From: Chryseobacterium sp. BGARF1
GTDB lineage: Bacteria > Bacteroidota > Bacteroidia > Flavobacteriales > Weeksellaceae
Direction of reading: 5' to 3'
Length of the DNA: 37,598 nt
Assembly (NCBI RefSeq): GCF_001677955.1
Contig: NZ_LELA01000084.1
Location: 1-37,598, forward strand
In this document: positions 9,688 to 18,388 of the stretch, in pieces
Position numbering within the stretch: position 1 is the first letter of the stretch
Layout: every line of letters starts with the position of its first letter
Program-made: the position numbers and the translations under genes
Notes under the pieces: model-generated
Seen by the model: only the letters and a program-made list of their open reading frames with translations
Database searches by the model: none
Told to the model about the DNA's origin: nothing

Positions 9688-9716
9688 CAAATATAGTATT
9701 TTTATTTATATCACAA
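9688..9716 (-). promoter_or_regulatory. Promoter of the Fn3/GEVED protein gene
   Basis: On the minus strand, TTG (9716-9714) is followed after 18 nt by TATATTTG (9695-9688). This is close to the Bacteroidota TTG-N19-21-TAnnTTTG pattern. It predicts a leader of about 120 nt. The other half of the 351-bp divergent gap serves tex, for which only an imperfect box (TATTTTAG, 9887-9894) is visible. Confidence 0.55.
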
Positions 9717-9912
9717 CATAATTATCTAAAACAATTGTATAATCTACTAAAAGTGTAGATTATTTATCTTTTTCAATAAATTAGTGTTTGTACTTCATTA
9801 TCAGATTTATTAAATAGACTTAATGAATAAATTTTATAAACTTTAAATTGCGAATGAGATATATTTTATTCCTCTAAAAAAGTCAGTATTTTAGCCATTC
9901 TAAAAAAACTGC

Positions 9913-12036
9913 ATGACTGTAACAGAATTTATACATAAAACACTTAACATATCCGATAAAAGCATTAATGCTACTTTAAAATTATTATCTGAAGACTGCA
10001 CCATTCCATTTATTTCTCGTTATCGAAAAGACGCAACGGGAAATTTAGATGAAATTCAAATAGAGCAGATCTCAAAACTCAACAAACAGTTTGAAGATAT
10101 TGTAAAACGTAAAGAAAGTATTTTAAAATCTATTGAAGAGCAAGATGCTTTATCTCCAGAATTAAAAACAAGAATTGAAGAAAGTTTTGATATTCAGGAA
10201 TTGGAAGATTTATATTTACCTTTCAAAAAACGCAGAAAAACCAAAGCTGATGCCGCCAAAGAAAAAGGGCTTGAGCCTTTAGCCAGAATCATTATGAGCC
10301 AAAAAGCTCAGGATATTCAATTTTTAGCTGCCAAATATCTGAACGATCAGGTTTCGTCTGAAGAAGAAGCTTTGCAAGGTGCAAGAGATATTATGGCAGA
10401 ATGGATTAACGAAAATATGTACGTTCGTAAAAATTTGCGTCGTCTTTTTCAACGCAAAGCTGTTGTCGGGTCAAAAGTGGTAAAAGCTAAAAAAGATGAG
10501 GAAGCGGCTCAAAAATTTTCGCAGTATTTTGAATGGGAAGAAAGCCTTAACCGAACTCCTTCTCACAGACTTTTAGCAATGCTTAGGGCAGAAACTGAAG
10601 GCTTCGTAAAAATAAACATCGGAATTGATAAAGATGAAGCACTTGATTTTATTGAAAATGCGATCATCAAATTTAAAAATGACAGCGCAGAACAAATCGC
10701 TTTAGCCATCAAAGATTCTTATAAAAGACTTTTAGAACCGGCAATTTCCAACGAAACGCTTCAGGAAGCAAAAGAAAAAGCCGATAAAAAGGCCATCGAA
10801 ATATTTTCTGAAAACTTAAGTCAGCTCTTATTAGCACCGCCTTTGGGAGAAAAAAGAATTTTAGCAATTGATCCAGGTTTTAAAAGTGGTTGTAAAGTGG
10901 TTTGTTTAGATGAAAAAGGAGATTTACTGCACAACGAAACGATTTATCCTCACGCTCCACAAAACGAAAGTGGAATGGCAATGAAAAAAATACGTTCGAT
11001 GGTAAATGCTTATAATATTCAGGCGATTTCCATAGGAAACGGAACAGCCAGTCGTGAAACTGAATTTTTCATTAAAAAAATAGGTTTTGATAAACCATTG
11101 CAGGTTTTTGTAGTTTCGGAAGCAGGAGCTTCGGTGTATTCTGCAAGTAAAATCGCAAGAGACGAGTTCCCAAGTTTTGATGTAACCGTTCGTGGCGCGG
11201 TTTCAATCGGACGAAGACTTTCTGATCCTTTGGCTGAATTGGTGAAAATTGATGCTAAATCAATTGGTGTCGGTCAATATCAACACGATGTAGACCAAAC
11301 TCAATTGAAAAACGAACTGGATTCTACGGTGATGAAATGCGTTAATTCCATCGGAATTAATTTGAATACAGCAAGTAAATCACTCTTAAGCTACGTTTCC
11401 GGAATTGGAGAAAAAATGGCAGAAAATATTGTGAATTACCGTGCCGAAAACGGAGCTTTTGAAAACAGAAAGCAACTAAAGAAAGTTCCAAGATTGGGCG
11501 AAAAAGCATTCCAGCAGGCTGCAGCATTCATTAGAATTACCAATGGCGAAAATCCTTTAGACAATTCGGCGGTTCATCCTGAAGCGTATGGGATTATCGA
11601 AAAAATGGCAAAAGACCTAGGGACCAAAACCAATGAATTAGTTGCCAATAAAGAGAAGATCAATTTAATTCAGCCTGAAAAATATATAACGGAAGACATC
11701 GGAATTTTAGGAATAAAAGATATTTTGAAAGAACTTGAAAAACCAGGATTAGACCCTAGAAAAGCGGCAAAAGTTTTTGAATTTGATCCGAATGTAAAAA
11801 AGATCACCGACTTAAAAACAGGAATGATTCTTCCTGGGATCGTCAACAATATCACCGCTTTTGGGTGTTTTGTAGATTTAGGAATTAAAGAAAGTGGTTT
11901 AGTACATATTTCTCAATTAAAAGATGGTTTCGTTTCTGATGTCAATGAAGTGGTGAAATTACATCAACATGTTCAGGTAAGAGTTACTGAAGTAGATGAA
12001 GCGAGGAAGAGAATTCAGCTGAGTATGGTGTTGTAA
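9913..12036 (+). CDS. tex: Tex-family RNA-binding transcription accessory protein
   Basis: Cytoplasmic nucleic-acid-binding protein of the Tex/Spt6-like family, conserved across bacteria and implicated in transcription and RNA metabolism. It is 707 residues, slightly shorter than the roughly 770-residue E. coli homologue. The helical Tex N-terminal domain occupies about 1-190 (CTIPFISRYRKDATGNLDE is the diagnostic start). The YqgF-like fold begins near 314 (RILAIDPGFKSGCKVV). Helix-hairpin-helix motifs lie at about 484-545 (VSGIGEKMAENIVNYR, VPRLGEKAFQQAA). A C-terminal S1 domain spans about 635-707 (GIVNNITAFGCFVDLG, GLVHISQL). The start at 9913 gives the family's normal N-terminus. The next gene starts 2 bp after its stop, so the two are probably cotranscribed. 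Confidence 0.95.
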   Translation: MTVTEFIHKTLNISDKSINATLKLLSEDCTIPFISRYRKDATGNLDEIQIEQISKLNKQFEDIVKRKESILKSIEEQDALSPELKTRIEESFDIQELEDLYLPFKKRRKTKADAAKEKGLEPLARIIMSQKAQDIQFLAAKYLNDQVSSEEEALQGARDIMAEWINENMYVRKNLRRLFQRKAVVGSKVVKAKKDEEAAQKFSQYFEWEESLNRTPSHRLLAMLRAETEGFVKINIGIDKDEALDFIENAIIKFKNDSAEQIALAIKDSYKRLLEPAISNETLQEAKEKADKKAIEIFSENLSQLLLAPPLGEKRILAIDPGFKSGCKVVCLDEKGDLLHNETIYPHAPQNESGMAMKKIRSMVNAYNIQAISIGNGTASRETEFFIKKIGFDKPLQVFVVSEAGASVYSASKIARDEFPSFDVTVRGAVSIGRRLSDPLAELVKIDAKSIGVGQYQHDVDQTQLKNELDSTVMKCVNSIGINLNTASKSLLSYVSGIGEKMAENIVNYRAENGAFENRKQLKKVPRLGEKAFQQAAAFIRITNGENPLDNSAVHPEAYGIIEKMAKDLGTKTNELVANKEKINLIQPEKYITEDIGILGIKDILKELEKPGLDPRKAAKVFEFDPNVKKITDLKTGMILPGIVNNITAFGCFVDLGIKESGLVHISQLKDGFVSDVNEVVKLHQHVQVRVTEVDEARKRIQLSMVL

Positions 12037-12038
12037 TT

Positions 12039-13292
12039 ATGAGTAGAGAAGTTTATTTACAAGATGTAAAATATATCTTACAAAGTATTTCCTTAATATC
12101 AAAAAAGTATAATGATATTGCTAGAATTACTGGAGAGAATTTTAATCTTTTTTCAATTATGAAAATGGAAACTGATGAAAGATATACTCATTCTGCTATC
12201 ATTGGGGAATTATTAAATCCAAAGGGTTCCCACGGACAAGGGAGCATTTTCTTAGAATTATTTTTTGATGGAATAGAAAAATTAAAAGGTATTGAAAATT
12301 TTAATTTCAAAAGTGCAAAAATAACATTAGAAAAAAATATTGGAAAAATAGACTTTACTCAAAAAACAGGTGGTTCTATAGATATTCTAATAGAAGATGG
12401 TAAAAATATAATTATCATTGAAAATAAAGTTTATGCTAGCGATCAGGAAGCCCAATTAGAAAGGTATAAAAATTATCATAGAGATTCAATCCTTTTCTAC
12501 TTAAACTTATTTGGAGATAAACCTTCCAAAAAAAGCAAAGGAAAATTAGAACTTGATAAAGAATTTCATATAATTACTTATAAAAATCATATAAAAAACT
12601 GGCTAGAAAAATGTCATAAAGAAGCTATTGAACAGCCTATTTTAAGAGAATCTGTAAAACAATATTTAAATGTTGTGAAAAAACTTACCAATCAAACTAT
12701 TAATAATGATATGAAAAATGAAGTAATGGAAATTCTACTTAGAGACTTAAAAAGTACAAAAGAAATTGCTGATAATTTTCAAGCTGCTAAAAGCATTATT
12801 TTAAATAAAATAAGAATAAAATTAAAGAAAGAGCTTGAAAACATTTATCATGAAAAATATTATTTCTTTGAAAACCATGATAGAGCACAAGAAAAAAATT
12901 CACATATTTGGTTTAGTCTTAAAGATTTCAAAGAAGAAGGAAAACAAATTACTTGTTTTGGAATAGAACCATTTAGTGGTTATGGAAATGACCAAAGTGA
13001 TTTATATATTGGAATGTTAGATTTTTATAATAATGACGAAAAATTCTTCAGAGATCTTGATTCCAATCTAAAAATTAGTGGTTGGTGGAGAAATATTAAA
13101 AATTTAGGTAATTTTGAAAATTACAGTATTGATTTTTCTGATATTGAATTTCTTCAGTTTTTGCAAGATAATCCGCAAAAGTTACAAGAACTCATTAATT
13201 TAATTATTGCAGAAGTTCAAGTATACATAAGTAAGTATGAAGAATTACTAATCAATGTTCATCAAGCAAAAATAAGAAGAGCTGATATTTGA
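12039..13292 (+). CDS. PD-(D/E)XK nuclease-superfamily protein
   Basis: 417-residue cytoplasmic protein, probable DNA nuclease of the PD-(D/E)XK superfamily (PDDEXK_4-like). The core motif is complete: E57 in the first helix (HSAIIGELLNP), D115 (GGSIDILIEDG), E128-x-K130 (IIIIENKVYA), then QxxxY (Q139 to Y143). The C-terminal 200 residues are unfamiliar. The ATG lies 2 bp after the tex stop codon, so translation is likely coupled and the tex promoter is shared. The coding sequence is noticeably richer in A and in AAA/GAA/AAT codons than tex, which suggests it arrived as cargo. Members of this family often occur near defence genes or as orphan restriction-like nucleases, but no methylase or partner lies next to it here. 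Superfamily is confident; biological role is unknown. Confidence 0.78.
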   Translation: MSREVYLQDVKYILQSISLISKKYNDIARITGENFNLFSIMKMETDERYTHSAIIGELLNPKGSHGQGSIFLELFFDGIEKLKGIENFNFKSAKITLEKNIGKIDFTQKTGGSIDILIEDGKNIIIIENKVYASDQEAQLERYKNYHRDSILFYLNLFGDKPSKKSKGKLELDKEFHIITYKNHIKNWLEKCHKEAIEQPILRESVKQYLNVVKKLTNQTINNDMKNEVMEILLRDLKSTKEIADNFQAAKSIILNKIRIKLKKELENIYHEKYYFFENHDRAQEKNSHIWFSLKDFKEEGKQITCFGIEPFSGYGNDQSDLYIGMLDFYNNDEKFFRDLDSNLKISGWWRNIKNLGNFENYSIDFSDIEFLQFLQDNPQKLQELINLIIAEVQVYISKYEELLINVHQAKIRRADI

Positions 13293-13310
13293 AATATCAG
13301 CTCTTCTTTT
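13275..13310. terminator. Bidirectional terminator overlapping two convergent gene ends
   Basis: A near-perfect 16-bp inverted repeat (AGAAGAGCTGATATTT at 13275-13290 against 13292-13307) is followed by TTTT. The nuclease stop codon TGA (13290-13292) sits in the tip, and the convergent peptidase stop begins at 13311, so the terminator lies within the gene ends themselves. Confidence 0.85.
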
Positions 13311-14871
13311 ATTTATAATCCTTAGAATCTCTTCTTGGCTCTTTTAATTCTGGCCATTTTGCGATTTCTCCTTTATCATTTTCAGGCATTGTTCTGCGCT
13401 CTCTGCTTGTAAATTCAGGGTCTTCAGATGCCATATACGCTAAAGTAGCGGTAAGAATCACATTGTTTTTTACTTCATCAAAAACAATTTTATCATAAGT
13501 ATCTTTCGTAGTGTGCCATGTATAACCAAAATATCCCCAATTTAAAGAACTTAAAGAAAATCCGGGAACTCCAGCCGCAACGAATGAAGCGTGGTCAGAA
13601 CCTCCTCCACCCGGCATTCCCGGGAAATCTGTTTTAATGTGATCTCTCACATTTTTCGGAACTGCATTCAGCCATTTCCCGATATAATCATAGGATTTTA
13701 CAAAACCTTGGCCTGCAATATTTACAACTCTTCCCGTTCCGTTATCTTGGTTAAAAACTGCCTGAGTTCCTTTAATAATTTCAGGATTATCAGCTACAAA
13801 ACCTCTAGATCCATTTAAACCTTGCTCCTCACTTCCCCAAAGTCCAACAACGATGGTTCTTTTAGGATTGGGATAATATTTTTTAAGGATTCTCATCGTT
13901 TCAAGCATCGTTAAAACACCTGTTCCGTTATCTGTAGCACCTTGAGCACCATCCCAAGAATCTAAATGGGCAGAAAGGATCACATATTCATTAGGTTTTT
14001 CTGAACCTTTGATCATTCCAACGGTGTTGAAAGTTTTTGCATCAGGAAGAATTTTTGATTGCGCGTCAATTTTAATTCTCGGCTTGCTTCCTTTTTCAGC
14101 CATTCTGTACAACATTCCATAATCTTCTACATCAATATCAAACATTGGGATTTTTGAAGTTTTAGCGCCGAAAATACGGTTAGCTCCCATAATTCCTGTC
14201 CAGTTTGAAATTGCAATTCCGGCTGCTCCTGCTTTTTCTAAAGCTTCAGGAAGTGTATTATTATCATAACCGATATTCTTCACATAATCACGGAAGTCTT
14301 TTGAAGCCTGCTCTTTTTCAGCTTTCAGTTTTTCATACAATTCAGGAGTTGCAAATTCTTTTATCTGCTCATCTGAACGACCGATTTTCTGATATTGAGC
14401 CATCAAAACTATTTTTCCTTTTGCAGAAGGAAGCCATTGTTCGAATTGTGCTTTAGATGAAACTTTAGGAAGAACTATCACTTCCGCCTCAACTGCTTTT
14501 TTCGTTGAAGGACTCCATGCTAACTGCGTTGCAGAAAGAGATTTTACACGTGGATAAACCATATCGACATGCGTAGTTCCTCTTTGCCAGCCTTTCCAAG
14601 TTCCGAATTGCTGTAAATTGGCATCAATACCCCAAGATCTTAATTTATTGGCAGTCCATTCATTTGACCTCTGCATTTCCGGAGTTCCCACTAAACGCGG
14701 ACCGATACCGTCTAATAACTCGAACGCCATATCCTCTAACTGAGAATGATTATTGGTCTCGTTGACAAAACTTTCAACAATGGGATTTAATTTCTGAGTG
14801 GTAGATTGTGCATTGACGAACTGACTCGCCAAAACTACTGCAGGAACTGCAAAAAAGGTGTTTATCTTCAT
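13309..14871 (-). CDS. Exported M28-family zinc metallopeptidase (carboxypeptidase Q-like)
   Basis: Di-zinc aminopeptidase or carboxypeptidase, probably periplasmic or secreted. All M28 metal ligands are present (numbered from the upstream in-frame ATG at 14889): H308 and D320 in SAHLDSWDGAQGATDNG, E354/E355 in WGSEEQGLNGS, D382 in NQDNGTGR and H433 in GGGGSDHASF. A PA-domain-like insert lies at about 130-270. I chose the ATG at 14871 (520 residues) because it begins a canonical signal peptide (MKINTFFAVPAVVLASQFVN-AQ). The ATG at 14889 adds six residues and overlaps the probable -7 box. It is transcribed alone and convergent with the nuclease gene. Substrate cannot be read from the sequence. 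Confidence 0.9.
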   Translation of the reverse strand: MKINTFFAVPAVVLASQFVNAQSTTQKLNPIVESFVNETNNHSQLEDMAFELLDGIGPRLVGTPEMQRSNEWTANKLRSWGIDANLQQFGTWKGWQRGTTHVDMVYPRVKSLSATQLAWSPSTKKAVEAEVIVLPKVSSKAQFEQWLPSAKGKIVLMAQYQKIGRSDEQIKEFATPELYEKLKAEKEQASKDFRDYVKNIGYDNNTLPEALEKAGAAGIAISNWTGIMGANRIFGAKTSKIPMFDIDVEDYGMLYRMAEKGSKPRIKIDAQSKILPDAKTFNTVGMIKGSEKPNEYVILSAHLDSWDGAQGATDNGTGVLTMLETMRILKKYYPNPKRTIVVGLWGSEEQGLNGSRGFVADNPEIIKGTQAVFNQDNGTGRVVNIAGQGFVKSYDYIGKWLNAVPKNVRDHIKTDFPGMPGGGGSDHASFVAAGVPGFSLSSLNWGYFGYTWHTTKDTYDKIVFDEVKNNVILTATLAYMASEDPEFTSRERRTMPENDKGEIAKWPELKEPRRDSKDYK

Positions 14872-14888
14872 ACTTTTATTGATTGGCA

Positions 14889-14896
14889 TAAAGATA
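14889..14896 (-). promoter_or_regulatory. Probable -7 box of the M28 peptidase gene
   Basis: TATCTTTA on the minus strand is one mismatch from TAnnTTTG. It would place transcription start near 14883, leaving a leader of about 12 nt before the ATG at 14871 and excluding the ATG at 14889. Confidence 0.4.
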
Positions 14897-14990
14897 AAGT
14901 TATTTAACGAAAATTAAAATTCTTACATCTTCTATTAAAAATAAAAATCTATGCAAACATGTATGATTAGGGGAAATTATTTTTCTGTCC

Positions 14991-15066
14991 CACAGATTAT
15001 ACAGATTTGCACAGATCTAATTAAATATGAATTGGGAATTATTACCCATTACATATTGCACATTAC
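14991..15066. repeat. Short degenerate intergenic repeats
   Basis: Three ACAGAT(T/C) units start at 14992, 15001 and 15011, about 10 bp apart. CCATTACATATTGCACATTAC-like sequence follows at 15046-15066. Both styles are common intergenic low-complexity repeats in Flavobacteriia. No gene is seen in 14897-15073. Confidence 0.5.
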
Positions 15067-15073
15067 AAATAAA

Positions 15074-15907
15074 TTAAAGTGGATATTTTATCGCTTTATC
15101 CAATTCTATCGGATTATTATATTTCCTGATTTTTTCCTTTAATCTTTCATTGACTTCACGAGAATTGTTTTGTCCGACCTTAGTTCCGTCATTTAGAAAA
15201 AATTCTTCATTTGAACGAGTTTGCTGTGTTGCATTTCTTAGATAATTGACGGGAGAATCGTAATATTTTAACTTAGAATCTTTGTACTTTGTATCATCTA
15301 CAGCAATACTACTTCCCAACATATAATCAATGTACATATTTCCTTTTGGGTTGGCAATTTTCTGAGTTTTTACCAATTCAAATTTGTAATTGTTTTTATC
15401 ATCGTACAATTCTGTTATTAAACCGGGAAGTCCGTGAAATTTGTATGGGCCTTCCTGAAAAGGAATATCTGTTGTGAACCACGCCGTCCAATTCCTTCCG
15501 CCCCAATTTGTAGTGGCTTTTTGCATATTTAAATCTTTCACTTTCTTTTTTTCGTTGGTAAGCTTCCAGTTTTGGGTGTTCTTAGATGAAAGTTTCAAAA
15601 CAACATTTTCCAAAACATCATAATAATCATAGTCTGTAGAACCGGATCTGTGAGTAATAATATGCGATGTATTAAATTTCGACCCATCTGTAATCGGAAG
15701 ATTGTTTGTCACTAAAGAATCACCAATATAAAAATCGCGTGGATAATATTTTACGATTTTAGGCTCAATATCGAGATGATAATTTTCTTTAGTAGTGACA
15801 TTTTGTGTAGAATCTTTTTTGTATTCTACATCATAAATAAAACGGTGAGTCTGCGCTTTTCCAGTAAAACCTGCTAGTAAAACTGTTGTTAAAAGTATAT
15901 TTTTCAT
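15074..15907 (-). CDS. GLPGLI family protein
   Basis: 277-residue secreted protein of the Bacteroidota-specific GLPGLI family, named for the motif seen here as FHGLPGLITELYDD at about 159-172. The signal peptide is MKNILLTTVLLAGFTGKA-Q. The rest is beta-rich, with the family's conserved tryptophans (NWGGRNWTAWFTTDIP before the motif). Function is unknown; members are predicted periplasmic or outer-membrane associated. The start follows the upstream gene by 6 bp on the same strand, so the two form an operon with the CarboxypepD_reg-like protein, a common pairing in this group. Confidence 0.9.
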   Translation of the reverse strand: MKNILLTTVLLAGFTGKAQTHRFIYDVEYKKDSTQNVTTKENYHLDIEPKIVKYYPRDFYIGDSLVTNNLPITDGSKFNTSHIITHRSGSTDYDYYDVLENVVLKLSSKNTQNWKLTNEKKKVKDLNMQKATTNWGGRNWTAWFTTDIPFQEGPYKFHGLPGLITELYDDKNNYKFELVKTQKIANPKGNMYIDYMLGSSIAVDDTKYKDSKLKYYDSPVNYLRNATQQTRSNEEFFLNDGTKVGQNNSREVNERLKEKIRKYNNPIELDKAIKYPL

Positions 15908-15913
15908 GGTAAA

Positions 15914-17059
15914 TTATTTCTGATTGATAAATTCTTGTTCTTCTTTTGAAAGTAAAATAGTCGCTTCTTTATCTTCTTTCACCGGAACATTTTCCCAGAT
16001 GCTTTTATTGAAATCTACTTTTGGGTCTAATCCTTTTTTATCAGATCTTGTAAAAGTGTTGTAAACTATTTCTGTAGTAAAACTTCTCTCATCTTTTTTA
16101 CCATCATAGCTTACAAAGAATTTTTCGCCAGTAATTTTTTTAGACGCAGGGATGTAGCTTCCGTTCTTTTTATAAAAATCAAAAATCACCCTTGCGTTTC
16201 CAAGTTGATAATCAAATTCTACCCCGTCTTTATTTGTTCTTTTATAAACAGGGAAATTTTCCTGCTGATAATTTAAATCATATAACGTTATTACTTTATC
16301 TATTTTATTATAAGTAATTTCACCCGATACATCTATTCCTCTTTCAGATTGTACTTTTACATAAATAACCTGGGTGTCATTATCTTCTGAAATTAGTCGA
16401 CCGGTAATTTTTGAATTCTTAATATTCATATTGGTTAACAACCGATATATTTCAAAACTAAAAAAATAATCACCCATACTTGCGTGTTCAAACTCATTTG
16501 TTTTCACATTAAAAACACCTTTCGAACTATTTTTTTTATACTTTACATTATTAAGTTGTATCTGTAATATTTCGTCATAATTCTTCTTAAACCCATCTCT
16601 AAAATTGTAAGAATTGCTTTTAGTCCACAATTTAGCTTCTGCAATTACCATAAAAAACAGGCTATCATTATTAAAACCTTTAGATTTAAAAGTAATATCA
16701 TAAAGTGATGGCTTGTCAAAATATCGTTTATTATAATTCTTATGCAAATCTTCAATGATCTTCTTGATATCTACATTAATAATCTTCACTTCTTCAATAT
16801 TTTTAAAAGCAGGTTGAAGTTTAATGACAGAATTGAAGTTTTTAAAATTTTCTTTCTTAAAGCCCGACGCAGAAACTTCAAAATCTTTAGAATTTTCATT
16901 TACTGGTGCAAAGCCATCTTCATTGGTATAAACCAATTGATCTGACAAAACAATTCTGGCGTTGGCAATGGGTTTTCCGTTTTCGGCATCTACAATCTGT
17001 AATTTTTGGGCCGAGAAAAGTGCAGAAAATAAAACAAATAAAAAGGAAATATGTTTCAT
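15914..17059 (-). CDS. Exported CarboxypepD_reg-like domain protein
   Basis: 381-residue exported protein with a signal peptide (MKHISFLFVLFSALFSAQ). A carboxypeptidase-regulatory-like beta-sandwich at about 18-90 has the family's pattern (IVDAENGKPIANARIVLSD, then TNEDGFAPV). The remaining 290 residues are an unassigned beta-rich domain typical of Bacteroidota surface proteins. It is the first gene of the two-gene operon with the GLPGLI protein (6-bp gap), so both probably act together at the cell envelope. Expression appears to start at TATATTTG just upstream, where a dyad overlaps the transcription start. No enzymatic motif is seen. Confidence 0.78.
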   Translation of the reverse strand: MKHISFLFVLFSALFSAQKLQIVDAENGKPIANARIVLSDQLVYTNEDGFAPVNENSKDFEVSASGFKKENFKNFNSVIKLQPAFKNIEEVKIINVDIKKIIEDLHKNYNKRYFDKPSLYDITFKSKGFNNDSLFFMVIAEAKLWTKSNSYNFRDGFKKNYDEILQIQLNNVKYKKNSSKGVFNVKTNEFEHASMGDYFFSFEIYRLLTNMNIKNSKITGRLISEDNDTQVIYVKVQSERGIDVSGEITYNKIDKVITLYDLNYQQENFPVYKRTNKDGVEFDYQLGNARVIFDFYKKNGSYIPASKKITGEKFFVSYDGKKDERSFTTEIVYNTFTRSDKKGLDPKVDFNKSIWENVPVKEDKEATILLSKEEQEFINQK

Positions 17060-17064
17060 AAAAA

Positions 17065-17097
17065 GTTCCGCTATTGGTTATTAGCGGAACAAATATA
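17065..17097 (-). promoter_or_regulatory. -7 box abutting a perfect 9-bp dyad at the GLPGLI operon start
   Basis: TATATTTG (minus strand, 17097-17090) is an exact TAnnTTTG box. The inverted repeat GTTCCGCTA/TAGCGGAAC (17065-17073 and 17082-17090, 8-nt loop) overlaps its edge and covers the expected transcription start and leader. It could be an operator or a 5'-UTR hairpin. Confidence 0.6.
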
Positions 17098-17182
17098 GAT
17101 TCAAAAAAGAACAAAATTCTACAGTGATTGATTTATTTAATACTATTTGTGATTATTTAAATTTCTTTAACGGTATTTTAAA

Positions 17183-18325
17183 TTATTCAACTTCAAAAAT
17201 TGCCTGAATTTCTACAGAAGAATTTACAGGAACTGAGGAAGCACCAAAGGTAGCTCTTGCATGTTTTCCTTTTTCACCAAAAACGTCTACTGCAAGATCT
17301 GAAGCAACATTCATCAAATCTGCATGCTTGGTGTAATCATCTTTTGTGTTGAAAATTCCGGTAAGCTGTACAACTTTTTTCACTTTATCTAAATCTCCAT
17401 TTACAGCATCTTTCAATACCGCTAAAACATTCAGCATTGTTTGTTTAGTCGCTTCTTTTACCTGATTCTCATCTACAGAAACACCCAATTTTCCGGGATA
17501 TAATATTTTCCCATCCTTCAAAGCCACCTGATTGATGAAAACCAAATTCCCTGATCTTACAAAAGGTTGATAATTTCCGGCAGGTTTCGGAACATTGGGA
17601 AGAACAATATTTTTTTCAACCAAAACATTTTCTATGCTTTTATTTTGTGAAATTTTAATTTCAGAATTTTTGTTAAAAGTTCCTTTCAAAGCAAACACAA
17701 CTTTTGCAAAGTTTTTCCCTTGTTCAAAAGCAATCTCCTTTTCACCGGAGCTTGGTCTCTCTACATTTTTAACAGAAGCCAGACTTGTGACACCCAAAAC
17801 CGTATTTCCTTGCGGAATATTTTTATCTATTTTTTCAACCCCACGAATTCCGTTTGACACTAAGACCATCCCATGAACCGAAAGACTGTTCCAAAAAGCT
17901 TGAACTGCCAATTCATTCCCTGCCCCGCTTCCTGCAGACATAAAAACGGTTGCAGGCATTCCTTCTAATGCGTGATTCATCCATAAATTGACAGTTTTAG
18001 AAAGAAACTCGCTCATTCCAGTACTGATGTTTCCAAAATAAACGGGTGAGCCAAATGCAATTCCGTCATAAGAACTTAATTCCTCCACAGAAGCCATCGG
18101 AATATCTTTCAAACTTGGATGATTGGATGATTTTACTTGTTTGATAATAGATTGAACATTTTCATTGCTTTCGATTCCTTTTGAGATCTGTTTTGCCAAT
18201 TCGTAAGTTCCGCCATTGTCAGAATGGATCAGTACTAATACTTTTGCTTTGTTATCTTGAGCCATCATTGCATTTGATATTATTGTTAAAATAAAAACTG
18301 CTAAAAATCTATTGAGTGTTTTCAT
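17183..18325 (-). CDS. Exported WrbA-like flavodoxin fused to a RidA (YjgF) domain
   Basis: 380-residue fusion. A signal peptide (about 1-22, ending MMAQ) is followed by a WrbA-type flavodoxin fold at about 28-170. LIHSDNGGTYELAKQI is the FMN-phosphate loop. FGSPVYFGNISTGMSEFL matches WrbA's FGTPTRFGNM segment, and FMSAGSGAGNE with SVHGMVLV completes the fold. After a linker of about 80 residues, a RidA/YjgF-family domain occupies about 255-380 (SGNLVFINQVALKDG, HARATFGASSVPVNSSVEIQ). WrbA enzymes are quinone reductases and Rid proteins hydrolyse reactive enamines or imines, both normally cytoplasmic, so an exported fusion is unusual. The 63-bp gap to the divergent AraC gene holds both promoters, which suggests that regulator controls it. 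Confidence 0.87.
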   Translation of the reverse strand: MKTLNRFLAVFILTIISNAMMAQDNKAKVLVLIHSDNGGTYELAKQISKGIESNENVQSIIKQVKSSNHPSLKDIPMASVEELSSYDGIAFGSPVYFGNISTGMSEFLSKTVNLWMNHALEGMPATVFMSAGSGAGNELAVQAFWNSLSVHGMVLVSNGIRGVEKIDKNIPQGNTVLGVTSLASVKNVERPSSGEKEIAFEQGKNFAKVVFALKGTFNKNSEIKISQNKSIENVLVEKNIVLPNVPKPAGNYQPFVRSGNLVFINQVALKDGKILYPGKLGVSVDENQVKEATKQTMLNVLAVLKDAVNGDLDKVKKVVQLTGIFNTKDDYTKHADLMNVASDLAVDVFGEKGKHARATFGASSVPVNSSVEIQAIFEVE

Positions 18326-18345
18326 GTAAATTATTTATGATAATG

Positions 18346-18377
18346 CAAATTTAATGCTGTCATTTTTATTAATTTTG
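18346..18377. promoter_or_regulatory. Back-to-back divergent -7 boxes (WrbA-RidA / AraC)
   Basis: TAAATTTG on the minus strand (18353-18346) serves the fusion gene. TAATTTTG on the plus strand (18370-18377) serves the AraC gene, with a leader of only about 5 nt. They lie 16 bp apart, so each promoter's upstream element overlaps the other, and one bound regulator could affect both. Confidence 0.55.
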
Positions 18378-18388
18378 CCAAAAACTCT

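Noticed and set aside
14872..14889. Upstream ATG of the M28 peptidase
   Set aside because: It overlaps the probable -7 box and puts six polar residues before a canonical signal peptide starting at 14871.
14951..15142. 63-residue plus-strand frame
   Set aside because: It spans intergenic repeats and the end of the antisense GLPGLI gene; it has no promoter or recognisable protein features.
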